A stretch of 64,000 nucleotides of DNA from Dendrolimus kikuchii. Taxonomy: Eukaryota > Arthropoda > Insecta > Lepidoptera > Lasiocampidae. Under the pieces are notes generated by a model that did no database searches, was not told the origin of the DNA, and saw only the letters and a program-made list of their open reading frames with translations. The stretch spans positions 9,684,272 through 9,748,271 of the forward strand of contig CM034394.1 of NCBI GenBank assembly GCA_019925095.2, read 5' to 3'. A program made the position numbers and the translations under genes. Numbering within the stretch: the stretch's first letter is position 1; each line of letters begins with the position of its first letter. Shown piece by piece: positions 34,401-44,252 of this stretch.

Positions 34401-37310
34401 CACTGGGATTGGAAGTATCACTTATTGACTACTTACAAACATTGTTAAAACTTCTAACCCATAAGGGCAGAGATCGAATCTTTAGTATTTTTGACTGACC
34501 CACCTATGTTTTTACTAATCTATGGACACAGAACGATTTCACGTCGATAGATTATAATCTATCGGGATATAATGCGTCATATTGTAAGCAGTTTGTTCCG
34601 GTTCACAATATGTCAATAGCTCACGGATGTGACTGTTGGTTCACTAACGTAATAGACCAGGAACGAGTCCATTCAGCTGGGATGAGAATGTAATAGGTAC
34701 TAAAACGAATAAGGTGAGAAACGAGTAGGTACATATATGTATAAGGGGATCTTTGAAAATTGCACCCGTGACTGAAAAATTGAGAGGAAGAAGGCTAAAG
34801 GTAAGGGCATGGACAGATGACAGTCACGTGACAAAAAGAGTTGTAGAAAAACACGAAAAAAATTATATATACATTTCACTATAACAGTTGAGGGATTTGA
34901 TCATATCACTTATTGTCTTCAAGGAAATCACCCAAAGAGCTGTAATTCTAACATCTTGTGTGAATGGATCATCTACCTCAGACATTTTATCAAATCGCAG
35001 TTTTCATCATTTCCCTGCAACATATATTTATAGATATATAGGTAATTTATGAAACCAAAAATAAAATCTGAACCATGAAAGAAGAATACTTCTTTTTCCA
35101 TGGTCTGAACTGATTTCGGTTACAACGATCCCTATTTAAAGCTACAGGAGACAAAGCTTTGATTTTTGAGTCAGTCATGTACTCGTTTATAACTAATGAA
35201 ACTAATCTACATACTCATTTTTCTTAATAAGTATATAGTGGTATATGTGTGCTAAATAGGTAGGTACCTAAGTGAAACAAAAAATATCCTAGGCCATCTT
35301 TGATCTCTTAGGGTTTTTCATGTTTTAGTTAAGGCTACAAACAATTTAAAATACTTTTACATGCAAAGATAATGACTGCAATTCAACGAATAGCACATTA
35401 CTTTAAAAGCACAATTTGACTCCTTCCTTACACGGTCGGCTGGTTGAAATAAGCATACCTATCAATACTCAGTGCAGAATTCTGATATCGATGAATCTAG
35501 TTTTGAAATTTAATCGTTAAGTAGATATTTTACTACATACAAGATCAGATAAATCCTAACAGGTGTAGTCGGGTACTTTTTAACAAGTCTTGTTTTTTGC
35601 AGAATTTCGCTCTGCCCACTCAAAGTTCTGAAAGCAGCTGCGGGCAAGCGAGTGCACCAGGCGAGCAAACTGTTGCGGTTCGTTTGACCATGGAGCGGAC
35701 CACGCAAACGGAAATCCGTGTACCCCGTTGGAGGCAACTGCTGTACTGCCTGGCTGGAGATGACCGTTATAGAAGACAAAGGCAAAGAGAAGCAGGTATA
35801 TTTTTGGTTATAATTTAGAGAGCACTGAAGTCGTGGAAGACAGATTGCAATCTATTTATAGGGTTCTGTATCTTTTTCGGCAAAAACAAAAAAGGAAATC
35901 TTGTTATTTAGCCCGTCAGTGTCATTTTTCTCATAGGTTCATGTGAATGAATTTGACAAAAAGTGTAGTCTATTATTATGACGCTACAGTATCATGCAGT
36001 AAAGCCGCAAGGCAACTAAAATTAAGAATGCAACCAAAGAAGCATTGATTTATTTTTTTCAATCTACATAGTCATGCATGGAATCGTCAAATAGATAAAA
36101 ATAGAATAAATCTTATCCGTGCAGGAATGGAGAAAGAATACAATTTGCTGCGGCCGGGCGGCCTGTCGTAAGCGGCGACCAAACAACCCACAGCAAGGTG
36201 GTAGGGCCTTTGCCCGACTGGATGGCTATCACCCCTGGTCTAGAGCATGCCGCCATAACAACTTTGAGTTGTGTTCCGGCATTAGTGACCAGGTTCCAGA
36301 TTCACTTAAGAGAGCAGCAGCGCATTTGTAGCCCCTTTGGTGTTGCAAATGTCCATAGGCGATGGCAACCGCTTTCCATCCAGTGGGCCGTCTGCCTGTC
36401 TGCTGAACTGCTGCAATAAAAAAAAAATAGATCATAAAAATTTTACCAAGGTTCCTTAATGGTTTTTTAATGAAGTCAATAGACCGCGAGATATTAGTCC
36501 CGAAGTCGTGACCACCCTCCCCCCCCCCTCCAACCAACCAAACCCCCCCCCCCTTCCCCTCCAGAACTTTTAAAGCTATGAGGTAAAAATTTCTGCAAGA
36601 AATTGAGATTCTGGAGTGGTTTTTGAGATATGAGGTATTTTAGATTAAATGCACTTTTAGGGTTACGTAGCCAAATAACGAAATCACCTCGACAGAGCCC
36701 TTCATAGTTCATAGACTGCCACGTTCTTGACCGATTTTTAGGTAACCAGTTTTCTGCGTTAGTTTTTCGCATGTACTATTGAAACAAACCGTTTACTGTG
36801 AGGGAGCGCATTCTAAGGAATCCTACGGATCAAGATTACAGGTGTTCCAAAACCACCGAGAAGCTTTTGTAAATTCTAGTAGGTATTGTCTATTCCCTGG
36901 AATTGTAACGACCGTGGTTAGCAGTGGGACGTTAGGTAATAACTAGTTCGTATATTATTACTTTAAATATCCGTTCCCTAAACTTGAATGAACTATGAAT
37001 TTCCTCCTAAAGCCTTCAAGTCGTCGCCTACAATATCAGGAAGTATATATCTCAGTCATGGAAGTGATGATAGGTAATAGTCAAGTAACGTCACGCGAAT
37101 GGTTTGGTCCTTAGCCTTGATTCATGTTTACTTGTTTTGATTTCAGGTAGTCGTGGCCACATCAACAGCGTATCTCACATCGATAGAGCTGCACGCATAC
37201 TTTTCCCAGCATCGTTCGCCTTGCTTAACCTTTTCTATTGGATGGTTTATGCATTCTCCAGTGATGACTTCGCTTGGAGCGACAACCCAATTAATACATT
37301 ATCCCATTAA
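25043..37310 (+). CDS. Grd: GRD-type Cys-loop GABA receptor subunit, 5'-incomplete, spliced
   Basis: Subunit of a pentameric ligand-gated ion channel of the neuronal plasma membrane. Nine exons (25043-25410, 25536-25603, 26649-26869, 28901-28983, 29751-29885, 32436-32563, 32974-33159, 35603-35795, 37147-37310) have GT/AG borders and compatible phases and encode about 514 residues. In order these show an acidic N-terminal stretch, ligand-binding domain with WRPDTYFYN (loop A), the Cys-loop with 13 residues between cysteines, TM1 ([10 protein letters not shown]), TM2 ([16 protein letters not shown]), TM3 ([20 protein letters not shown]), a short basic loop and TM4 ending in NTLSH-stop. TM2/TM3 wording matches insect GRD better than RDL or LCCH3. 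The PAR anion motif before TM2 is replaced by ATSDR. Known for the family: Drosophila GRD and LCCH3 co-expressed form a GABA-gated cation channel. The first exon starts in phase 2, so at least one upstream coding exon is missing. An extra loop exon near 33882 is uncertain. Name is by recognition, not a search. Confidence 0.88.
25536..25603 (+). CDS. Grd: Grd exon: beta-1/beta-2 region
   Basis: A 68-bp exon between ..ttttcatcag and gtaagtc. The split Gly codon joins the previous exon, giving [20 protein letters not shown], the standard '[13 protein letters not shown]' strand of insect GABA-type subunits. Confidence 0.88.
25830..26512 (+). repeat. Helitron-like or SINE-like repeat in Grd intron
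   Basis: cttctaaacggttagaccga near the left, aggtgctgggttcgctag at the right. Open frames inside (25876-26175, 26238-26462) are repeat-borne and do not resemble known proteins. Confidence 0.45.
26649..26869 (+). CDS. Grd: Grd exon: ligand-binding core
   Basis: Acceptor ..tatttaacag, donor ATGAG/gtattt. It encodes [19 protein letters not shown], then [17 protein letters not shown] (loop A region) and [12 protein letters not shown]. It is in frame with both neighbours (phases 0 and 2) and strongly similar to GABA/glycine receptor alpha-type subunits. Confidence 0.92.
27000..27307 (+). mobile_element. RTE-like LINE 3' end with (TTAG)n tail, in a Grd intron
   Basis: Truncated [23 protein letters not shown], then [20 protein letters not shown], ending [13 protein letters not shown], then (GTTA)n. 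Same protein end type as the (ATGT)n family but a different lineage. 13-bp target duplication agttaaaatataa at 26987-26999 and 27308-27320. A perfect 21-bp inverted repeat lies inside (27112-27160). Confidence 0.88.
27372..27583 (+). repeat. Dispersed repeat ending in CTAG, in Grd intron
   Basis: cgatggactcctaaactact to ttgccgggacagctag. The complement of its end occurs at 18857-18960 (ctgtcccggcagacgttgcc). Confidence 0.55.
28901..28983 (+). CDS. Grd: Grd exon: Cys-loop
   Basis: An 83-bp exon after a pyrimidine-rich acceptor ending tattgcag, donor gtaagta. It encodes [20 protein letters not shown] followed by C, i.e. the 13-residue disulfide loop with the FPMD signature that defines the Cys-loop superfamily. 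Confidence 0.93.
29312..29430 (+). repeat. SINE-like family A, 3' half, in Grd intron
   Basis: ggtattgcaaacctccatag and atcaggtgggcattctgtca; matches the end of the element at 36123. Confidence 0.6.
29751..29885 (+). CDS. Grd: Grd exon: distal ligand-binding domain
   Basis: A 135-bp exon, acceptor ..ctctccacag, donor gtatgt. It encodes [13 protein letters not shown], then [20 protein letters not shown], covering the loop B to loop C side of the binding pocket. One sequon (NFT) is present. Frame is conserved with both neighbours. Confidence 0.9.
30865..31165 (-). repeat. Dispersed AT-rich repeat, short form, Grd intron
   Basis: The complement of 16293-16830 with the middle missing. Confidence 0.6.
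31366..31682 (-). repeat. SINE-like family A, full length, in Grd intron
   Basis: About 317 bp, the complement of the copy at 36123-36425 over its whole length (head tgcaggaatggagaaagaat, tail with tgcaataaaa). Short, no ORF, dispersed: a non-autonomous element. Its partner is not known from this window. Confidence 0.75.
31768..31790 (+). repeat. (TA)n microsatellite
   Basis: Simple dinucleotide run in a Grd intron. Confidence 0.85.
32436..32563 (+). CDS. Grd: Grd exon: pre-TM1 and TM1
   Basis: A 128-bp exon, acceptor ..tttgcacag, donor gtaggt. It encodes [20 protein letters not shown], then [20 protein letters not shown] with the invariant TM1 proline. It ends at a codon boundary (HRE). 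Confidence 0.93.
32850..32890 (+). repeat. Solo end of the foldback family in a Grd intron
   Basis: About 40 bp (aaaataccgcacttaaagcg, then gttaaaacgtagttttatta) match the outer end of the arms at 4370-4410. Confidence 0.65.
32974..33159 (+). CDS. Grd: Grd exon: TM2 pore helix and TM3
   Basis: A 186-bp exon (62 codons), acceptor ..tcctttccag, donor gtaatt. It encodes [20 protein letters not shown] (TM2), [18 protein letters not shown] (linker) and [20 protein letters not shown] (TM3). The residues before TM2 are TSDR, not the PAR found in GABA/glycine chloride channels. This is the stretch that marks the subunit as GRD. Confidence 0.95.
33344..33500 (-). mobile_element. RTE-like LINE 3' remnant in Grd intron
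   Basis: The - strand reads [20 protein letters not shown], then [10 protein letters not shown], the typical C-terminus of RTE-clade ORFs. Homologous to 3449-3700. Confidence 0.7.
33802..34060 (+). repeat. Direct duplication of a Grd splice-acceptor segment
   Basis: The 87 bp at 33802-33888, ending in the acceptor and the first exon bases (tatag/gtgggat), are repeated at 33974-34060 with about three differences. The second copy stops at gtgggat, where the transposon fragment begins. Confidence 0.88.
33882..33973 (+). CDS. Grd: Candidate Grd loop exon (3' end unresolved)
   Basis: After acceptor ..tgtttttatag a phase-0 reading starts [20 protein letters not shown] and fits directly after ..GVHYFTK of the TM3 exon. 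The frame is open to a TAG about 42 codons on, but the last part (from 33974) is a second copy of the upstream intron. The only phase-0 donor before that is weak (TTTA/gtcaac, near 33950). The neighbouring exons splice in frame without it, so it could be an alternative exon, a broken exon or a chance reading. The exon end given here is the duplication border, not a splice site. Confidence 0.4.
34061..34625 (+). mobile_element. Partial copy of the 5841-8066 long-TIR element in Grd
   Basis: About 565 bp match positions 5993-6550 (from atacatgagtacattcaag to the sequence around ttccggttcacaatat) with few differences. The outer 150 bp of the arm and the whole right half are missing. It begins exactly where the second copy of the Grd intron/exon border breaks off. 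Confidence 0.8.
34650..34850 (+). mobile_element. RTE-like LINE remnant in Grd intron
   Basis: Decayed reading NKVRNE, then [20 protein letters not shown]. Same protein region as the LINE at 58.9 kb, with stops and shifts. Confidence 0.5.
35603..35795 (+). CDS. Grd: Grd exon: TM3-TM4 intracellular loop
   Basis: A 193-bp exon, acceptor ..tgttttttgcag, donor gtatat. It encodes [17 protein letters not shown], a Thr/Glu stretch, then [20 protein letters not shown]. This basic membrane-proximal segment is what is expected just before TM4. It starts in phase 0 and ends in phase 1, matching the last exon. Confidence 0.85.
36123..36425 (+). repeat. SINE-like family A, full length, in last Grd intron
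   Basis: About 300 bp from gcaggaatggagaaagaata to an A-rich tail after gctgaactgctgcaataaa. The apparent ORFs here are shared by repeat copies and are not genes. Confidence 0.78.
36515..36562 (+). repeat. C-rich low-complexity run
   Basis: Runs of C interrupted by T and A, in the last Grd intron. Confidence 0.85.
37147..37310 (+). CDS. Grd: Grd terminal exon: TM4 and stop
   Basis: Acceptor ..tttgatttcag. It encodes [20 protein letters not shown], then [20 protein letters not shown] (TM4) and a short extracellular tail ending ..NPINTLSH and TAA at 37308-37310. The [16 protein letters not shown] motif is typical of TM4 in insect GABA-type receptors. Confidence 0.93.
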
Positions 37311-37685
37311 ACATCGCAGTTGCATAGTCCTAGACTTCTTTTTGAACGGCAGTGAAGCAGGGCTTATTTTTGTACGATACAAGCATAATACCTACATACT
37401 TAATAGCAAGTCTGTAAAAAAGATAGGCCTAAAAAAACGTAGCCTTATGTCATACAAGACATGTTTACAGTCTCACAATGAGGTATATCTAGGTCAAAGG
37501 CTTTGCGAAATGAAAAAAAAGTTAGAAAATGGCCCCCGAGCTCCGCAGCGTATGCTTTAGTTATAACCAGCACTCAATGTCAGGATGATGAATGATACCA
37601 AGAAGTAGAAGCGTAGTAGATGTTGCTGTTTCGCCTAGAGTAGAAATGAAAACAGATGTGTATGTTCCTCATAATATATTTTAAA

Positions 37686-37830
37686 TTTTAGCCTTAAGAA
37701 CAGACCAGCGTGCATGACAAGAGTTATGAATGTCAAAGAAGTAAGTGAGGTGTGTAAGAATAAGCCTGAATAGCGCTCTGTTGTTCGTGCCTACCCCGCA
37801 AGGGAACTGGCGTGAAGTTATCTATGTATG
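37686..37830 (+). mobile_element. RTE-like LINE tail, copy e, downstream of Grd
   Basis: 145-bp tail inserted about 375 bp after the Grd stop, with an 11-bp target duplication tatattttaaa (37675-37685, 37831-37841). It may lie within the Grd 3' UTR. Confidence 0.85.
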
Positions 37831-38285
37831 TATATTTTAAACTTTCATTGAGCATATTGGTATTGATTAATGTTTATTAAATGACTTGTGACAACACTGA
37901 ATTCTTTTTTCATAGCAAGTTCACAAGTAGATATAAATAATTATCTCTGTACTTACTTATTTATGTCATTTGAGAGAAAGTAAATAGAAAGGACTATTAT
38001 AATACCTAGTTTATTGTTACATCAAAATAGCTTCAAGTCAAATAACTTCATATATACTTACATTAAATGTATGTATAACTTAGTACAAAAAAGTAGATAA
38101 ACCACTACTAACTAGCATTTACACAAAATTATATTCAAAAGTAAACAATGCAACTTCTTTTTAAATGTAAAATGGAGAAATGTTCACATTATTTCAGTTC
38201 ATTTAGGTGTAACTGTAATAATTAAAAGTTGTATGATGAAATTAGTTAATAACTATTTGTATGTATACAAGGATTTAAACTTTGC

Positions 38286-38291
38286 AATAAA
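38286..38291 (+). terminator. Grd: Possible Grd polyadenylation signal
   Basis: First AATAAA hexamer after the Grd stop, about 975 bp downstream. An ATTAAA lies nearer (about 37876). Position only; no cleavage evidence. Confidence 0.3.
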
Positions 38292-38863
38292 ACACATTTT
38301 TATGTACATATTTTTATTACAGTCAAAAACTAAAGCCCAGAAATATTACAGTTATAATATTGTATCCGAATAATTTATTAATCTGTGGTTGAACTGAACA
38401 GTCTGTTATATTTATCTATTAAATATTAAATATGTCACCACAGAACATTTTGGACACATATTCAGTCCTTGAACATATCAGATCCTTTTACACCGACAAC
38501 AAAGGTATTAAGTCCGTGACAGATTTTATTGCACTTGTTACTTATGTATAAAATTATACGTTTTTGTAAATACAGAAAATAATCAGCAAATAACAAGTTA
38601 ATTTAAACTTCACGTAATAGTCCTATTAAAACGATATAAATAATAGTTGAAAACGTGTTTTTACTACCTAATATTAAATGTTCTAACGACGTTTTTCTGA
38701 CAATTTTTCAAATCGTGTTGGAACCACTTTTAGACATTAGTAAAATTTATGATTTTTAAAAAAAAATACTTTATATCGTTTCTCTGTACAGGTTCTTAAC
38801 GTTACTTGATCAATATTTGCTTTCATGTATCTTATTCTATCTACAGCAATGGCGCAAAATCTA

Positions 38864-39249
38864 CACTAGTGGAAAAAAATTAAAGGATCAAACGTTTTTT
38901 AACAAATTTCTAGGGATGTTTCATATGGCTATATCGTTGTTAAAAAAGCCCGTGTCGGAGTCTAAAAAGGTCTCTAATTTCAAGATCGATAGTTGTTTGA
39001 TAGTTCAACGAGAAATTGTCCTGTCAAGGGTTGTAAAAAACCAAATTATTCGGGAAAATTTTCAAATCCGTGGACCAAAACAGAAAAACAACAATTAAAC
39101 GTTTTTTTTTATTTTTCACGGGAGATTTGAAGCTTTAAATTCCTTTTTTATAACCCCGATACGGTCACTTTTAACAAAGATACAGCCATTTGGAAAATCG
39201 CTAAAAATTGGGCAAAAAATTATTGATCCTTTAATTTTTTCCATTAGTG
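38864..39249. mobile_element. Tc1/mariner-type MITE
   Basis: 386 bp bounded by TA and 27-bp inverted ends (cactagtggaaaaaaattaa ... ttaattttttccattagtg), next inner bases aggatca/tgatcct. The frame open across it (38817-39098) has no transposase motif. Lies between the two convergent genes. Confidence 0.8.
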
Positions 39250-41356
39250 TATATTTTCACCATCACAGCTATCGACTGGACGTTACGGGCGTAGTCCATC
39301 CAACATAATCATATAATTCAAATCTAGTCATGGGCTCTAATAACCTTAGATACGAAACTAAAGAATAAAACGAATTTTGTTCTTCAATTCGAAGTTTTAC
39401 TTTCAATATGGGAGAAGTTATAAAAACTTCTTACTTAAAATATTCCCCGTTCGATGTAAAAGATATCAGCACATATAAATACCGGTTATATACAGTACAG
39501 GTACAATCTCCCTACTGTTCTTATAAAAATATATTTTACTTCGTATATCCCTTTAGAATTACTCGTTACAACTTCGTAAATGCTCTCAATTGGCACTTGA
39601 TAATACCATTATCTCTTAGAAAGGATTACAATAAGAACAGCACGGCAAACATTTGATTTTACATACATATCACTATCGCCTTTGGAGGCTCCGAGAGACA
39701 TCTCTTTCAATTATATGACAAAGTTATAAACAAATTATAGGCCGTGAAAAACTTTATGGCCGCTCATAGTCAACAAGACCGCGCAATGAACAATTTTCCA
39801 TAGAAATCTAGATTTACGCGATCGTCTGTCACCATACGTTTGGGGTGGTGTACAAAACAACGTTTTCGTCAGAACAGTCGCCAGAATCATCATTGCAAAA
39901 ACATAGCTATAAAACATCCACTTAAAATATTTTGAGATCAATTATGTTTTTGCCGATATGGAAATGCTTAAGGGGCTACCTAAACAGAGTTAGTTTTACA
40001 CAACTTGGAATTCCGATCGAGTTTTTTTCATGAATAAAAGCGCAGACCCGTTTCCGACATGTAAGTAATCTATATTAAACTTTAGTTGCAAGCGGAATTA
40101 GCAGAGTATTGCTTGCTATGCATTCTTAGCTCTGTTGCGTTTACACCATTCGGACACTGTACCGCGCTACTAAAATTGGTCTACTGCGCAGCTACATCAG
40201 GAGGACTTTATCAATGGTGTAAAACTACAGCTATATCGCTAGTGCGATACTTTTTTAGAAGATACAAATTGAGACATTTCACTTATTATTATTATTATTT
40301 TACATTTTGATTTCAATTTTGTTAGCGCCGACTTATTTGGTCACCGATACTTTGTTTGTTTTTTTTCGCCGCATCTGTCACATTGTAATATAGTCTATGT
40401 CCGACCGCTGTACGCGCCGCAGCTTACGCGAAAATCTCGCCGCATTTTGTATGTTGTGCCGCATTCTACACCCGCTTATAATAACCCGCGTGCTGGAAGG
40501 TACCCACTGTACTGTTCCAGCTGGTCCACTCGTCGAAGGAACCATAAGGCGTGAAGAAAGGATCACGATGAAGATTCGCCTGCCGCTGCGAAGCCCGCAT
40601 CTTCGTAGCGTGTCTGGTGCGGCGATCTATCCTGTAAGTCCTTTCCTTCTCTCTTATCCCCGATCCCGCTCACGCCAACATATACAATTTTATATAGAAC
40701 AGTCAATTGTGTGAAAAAAAGTTTGAAACCTTGTCCGAATCAAAATTATTTTTAATGTGAACCATTCGTAGTATGATTGTTGATTCTTAGAATACAAATT
40801 TGTCGTAAATAAACTCTTCTCAATTTATATATTTAAAAATGGGATGATTGCGACTGAGATAGCGAATTTCATTAAGTAGATCCTTAAAACCAATGTCTCT
40901 AGGAACCTCTTATAATGTGGCCGGTTCGCAAGTACTTTCATTAATAGACGATGCAATAAATTATGTTCAATATAAAATGTATCGAGAGTAGAAATACGTT
41001 ATCAAATACATAATATAATATTTAACTACTTAAAATTCTTTGTAATAAAATGAGAAAATTTCGAATATTAGGTACATTTTGAATATATATTCAGTTTATT
41101 TTTTAGTATGTATATCACGAGAAAATATGTTATATAGTGAAGAGATAAATTTCAAAGAGAGCTACAACATATTAGCTGCTTATAGATGAGACTACTTCGA
41201 TGTTTTAAAATCTTAACAGGATATCCTGTTAAGATTATAAGACATCAAAGATCGATCGACGAAAAACAATTCGTTTCATATGAAAGGAATAGGTTTTCGT
41301 GCATTCCTTAAAAATAATAGGACGCACTATTTGTAACAATATTTATTTATAATACT
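39250..41356. other. Intergenic, with a GC-rich island
   Basis: Convergent intergenic DNA. 40378-40640 is GC-rich and open on both strands and ends in a donor-like cct/gtaagt at 40632; unrecognised. A near-palindrome lies at 41196-41252. Confidence 0.45.
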
Positions 41357-41870
41357 AGGATATGCTCGTGACTTCGTCCACGCTTGACTTGAAATGCCCG
41401 CAAGATTCCCGGGAAACAAAGTATCGCAGCTTTTAAAGAGAGTGTAAGCTATCGTTTTAGTGAAACTGCACCCACGAATACGCACCCAAACAACAACAAA
41501 CTGCTAGCAGGAATATTCACGCAGGATTCCCGGGATGAAAAATATCACACATTTTATTATATAAAATTTGATCACTGAAAAATCACTTTGGAATTAGTTT
41601 TTTTATCCGACCATTTTCAATCATTCCCAGAAAAAAATCCCGCGGGATTCCTGGGATAAAATGTAGTGCAGATTTTTAGGTTATTTACTGTCGATCAGCG
41701 AAAACCACATCGAAATCAGCTCAGTAGTTTTCACGTGAATCCCGAATAAACAGAGAAACCAAAAAAATGCATCGTATTATCCATTGTTTATATACTCTAT
41801 TCCAGTTTTTTTAATAGCTTCAATGTACAACAACATGTTTAGAATTTTACAATAGTATAGATACCTAGAT
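41357..41870 (-). mobile_element. Helitron-like repeat copy
   Basis: Complement copy: 3' end ctaggatatgctcgtgactt at 41357, 5' end (rc tctatactattgtaaaattc) near 41870. A second shorter + strand copy follows at once (41870-42089). Confidence 0.6.
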
Positions 41871-42089
41871 TATAAAATTGTAATAAACTAGTCTTTTGTG
41901 TTTTAGATTTTTTGTGTTTAAGTTTGTTTGGTATTCACGTAAAAACTAATGGGTCAATTTCCATGCGGTTTTCGCTGATCAAATGCAAATTCTCTGTCAT
42001 AAAGTCCTGGGAGTGAATTCAAGTTGTTAGGACACGTATAAATAAGCTTATCCCTCCAACGTGAACGAATTCGCGAGCGAATCCTAGTT
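41871..42089 (+). mobile_element. Helitron-like repeat, internally deleted
   Basis: tagattataaaattgtaata start, gaattcgcgagcgaatcctag end, 219 bp. Tail-to-tail neighbour of the copy at 41357. Confidence 0.5.
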
Positions 42090-42394
42090 GCATATATTAT
42101 AATAATATTTGCTCATGATTGACACACTGCTGGGCTCGGATCTCAGGCATTACACCCATCGCACCTATCCGTGGTGAAGTAGCAATAAAAACCTCGATGT
42201 TTCTTTAGTAGAACGTCTTTTTGAGCTGCCACAAAAACTGCCTTATTTAGTAGCATTAGTCTAAAAAGACTTAAAATTTAACTTAGGCTTTTGCTTGGTT
42301 ATTCTTCCACTTTATTCATAACTGCTGACGATGAAGGAAAACATTAGTGAATAAATTTTACATCACACCTTAGACAAGGATGAAGGGTATATTG

Positions 42395-42465
42395 TCTGTT
42401 CATATGGGGAGTACCAACCCCAGTAGTGGGACGTTTATGAGCTGATATTATTATTATTATGCCAT
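42395..42465 (-). repeat. Short repeat tail
   Basis: ccaaccccagtagtgggacgt followed by (ATT)n; the complement of the cgtcccactgctgg block seen at 49860. Confidence 0.4.
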
Positions 42466-44252
42466 GATGAAAACCAATGACCGAAGAGAGAGACGGGCGA
42501 TTTTATCTAATTTTGCCCATATTATTAAAAAGGTTATCAAGGTCTGAACTCATCTACAAGCAGCTGCATAACATCACGCAGATTTTGGTCCAACTATCTG
42601 TTATAATTAAAGTTATATCTCATCTCAGTATGACGCCATTTACATTAAGAGAATAGACATTTCGAAGGCATATAGTTATAAATACAAGTGGAATGTATAG
42701 TAATTAAGGCTTTCATCATAAGTTAAGAGTTCTTAACATTTATCAACACTACATGACGAAGATTCCATTTAACTGTATGTTTAAATATCGCTCTCTGACG
42801 TCGCATTATATAATAATTTGTGTTATATATATATATCTTACATTAACCACGATGCATTGTCCATAAATAAATTGTTGCGCAAATAAAGATATTACTGTAC
42901 AATAAATAAGAGCTCTTTACCTAAACTTCGTACGCTCTCTTTTATTTGAGCTAATAGTATTTATTATACCGATATGAGCAAAACTTACAATGAAGGGTCT
43001 CATTCACATAAAATCTGAAATACTAATAGTAATACAATAATTATTTAGGCAGAAACTACATAGTGTTTTTTTTACATTTCACGAGATTCGTTTTGAATTA
43101 AAATAGAAATATATATTCATTTTTCTAAATTTCTCTACGTACTATTTTTAAAGTTAATCGTCACAATCGGTTTTCATACTAATTAATTTGAACTTAAATA
43201 TCAAAACCAATATCAATTTCTTATGATAGCTTTTTTGAGCTTTAATAATATAATTGGTATAAAATTAAATAAATGCATTACAATGTATATGTATGTATAC
43301 ATTTGTGCTTGGTAAAATAGACTAAACCAGTAAGTAAATTCATAAGAGCATTAATCTATTTATTTTTAAATGTAGTGCATTTATTCTAAAACTGCATTTA
43401 TAATTATAGCAATTACATATATTTAATCATAACATATTTTCTAGAAGAATAGTAATTAATTTTTATATTTAAGCTAAAGCTAATTATTATGCGACTATGA
43501 CGTTTAGCCTTTATTTTTTAGCTCCAGAGTTATCTATTTTTCAAATAGGTATGTTTTTCTAAATATATTCTATAAGCCGAGACCCTTTAGAAGGTACTGA
43601 ATCTTAATAATAAAATTGACCAAAATATTTAAAAAATCGGTAAGCGACGCATAGCAACACACATCGTTACATCTAACACTACAAAATATTAGTACCATTT
43701 ACTTAAATCTAACATTAAATAAATTATAAACAATATTCACTAACCCAAATGGGGATCCAATTCATTTTCATTTAAAATATAAACTGAAATCTTGTCTAGA
43801 TAAAAAATAAATATAAAAGTCATATAAAAGGCGTAACACCCACATTTTAATTTCGAAATTCAAGCCTACTTTAGAAATTATTTCCAAATCGCTAAAATAT
43901 TAAAATGTGGAGTGTTCAGCAAAATTTGGGGACTAGAACACTGGTCACAGATTTTTTTATTAGGCAAGGAGATTTTAATAAATTATGTATATTTATAATT
44001 ACTTAACCAACTGTTTAAATATTCACACGCATGCTCTCTACATATATTAAGCTATATTAAAAATAAATTATCAGTTTTGTTTATAAAGAGTATTTAAATA
44101 AGCTTTTTATAAACTCAACTTACACTAAAAATGTAATACATCACAATGTACTGCATTAAATATATATGTTTGTATATGCACGTTAGTTTTACGATATAAA
44201 TGATTAAATCACAGTGTCTACGTTTCTACAGTCGTAAAGATTTTTTATTTGC
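42466..44252. other. Cyclase 3' flank / 3' UTR
   Basis: Very AT-rich, largely repeat-poor, probably including the Ac13E 3' UTR. Confidence 0.5.
43956..43961 (-). terminator. Ac13E: Possible Ac13E polyadenylation signal
   Basis: AATAAA on the - strand about 290 bp after the stop codon. Others occur at 44244-44249 (only 4 bp after the stop) and near 43357 and 43508. The AT-rich 3' flank makes chance hits likely. Confidence 0.3.

Larger units (their letters stand above)
37311..38856. other. Grd 3' UTR / intergenic
   Basis: Downstream of Grd: AT-rich sequence with one LINE tail (37686-37830) and no coding signal. Expected to hold the Grd 3' UTR. Confidence 0.5.

Noticed and set aside
36119..36537. 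Several overlapping open frames near the last Grd intron
   Set aside because: They coincide with SINE-like family A, which is repeated at 31366-31682 and 48690-48840, and with the C-rich run.
38817..39098. 93-codon open frame
   Set aside because: Lies inside a TA-flanked MITE with 27-bp inverted ends and has no transposase motif.
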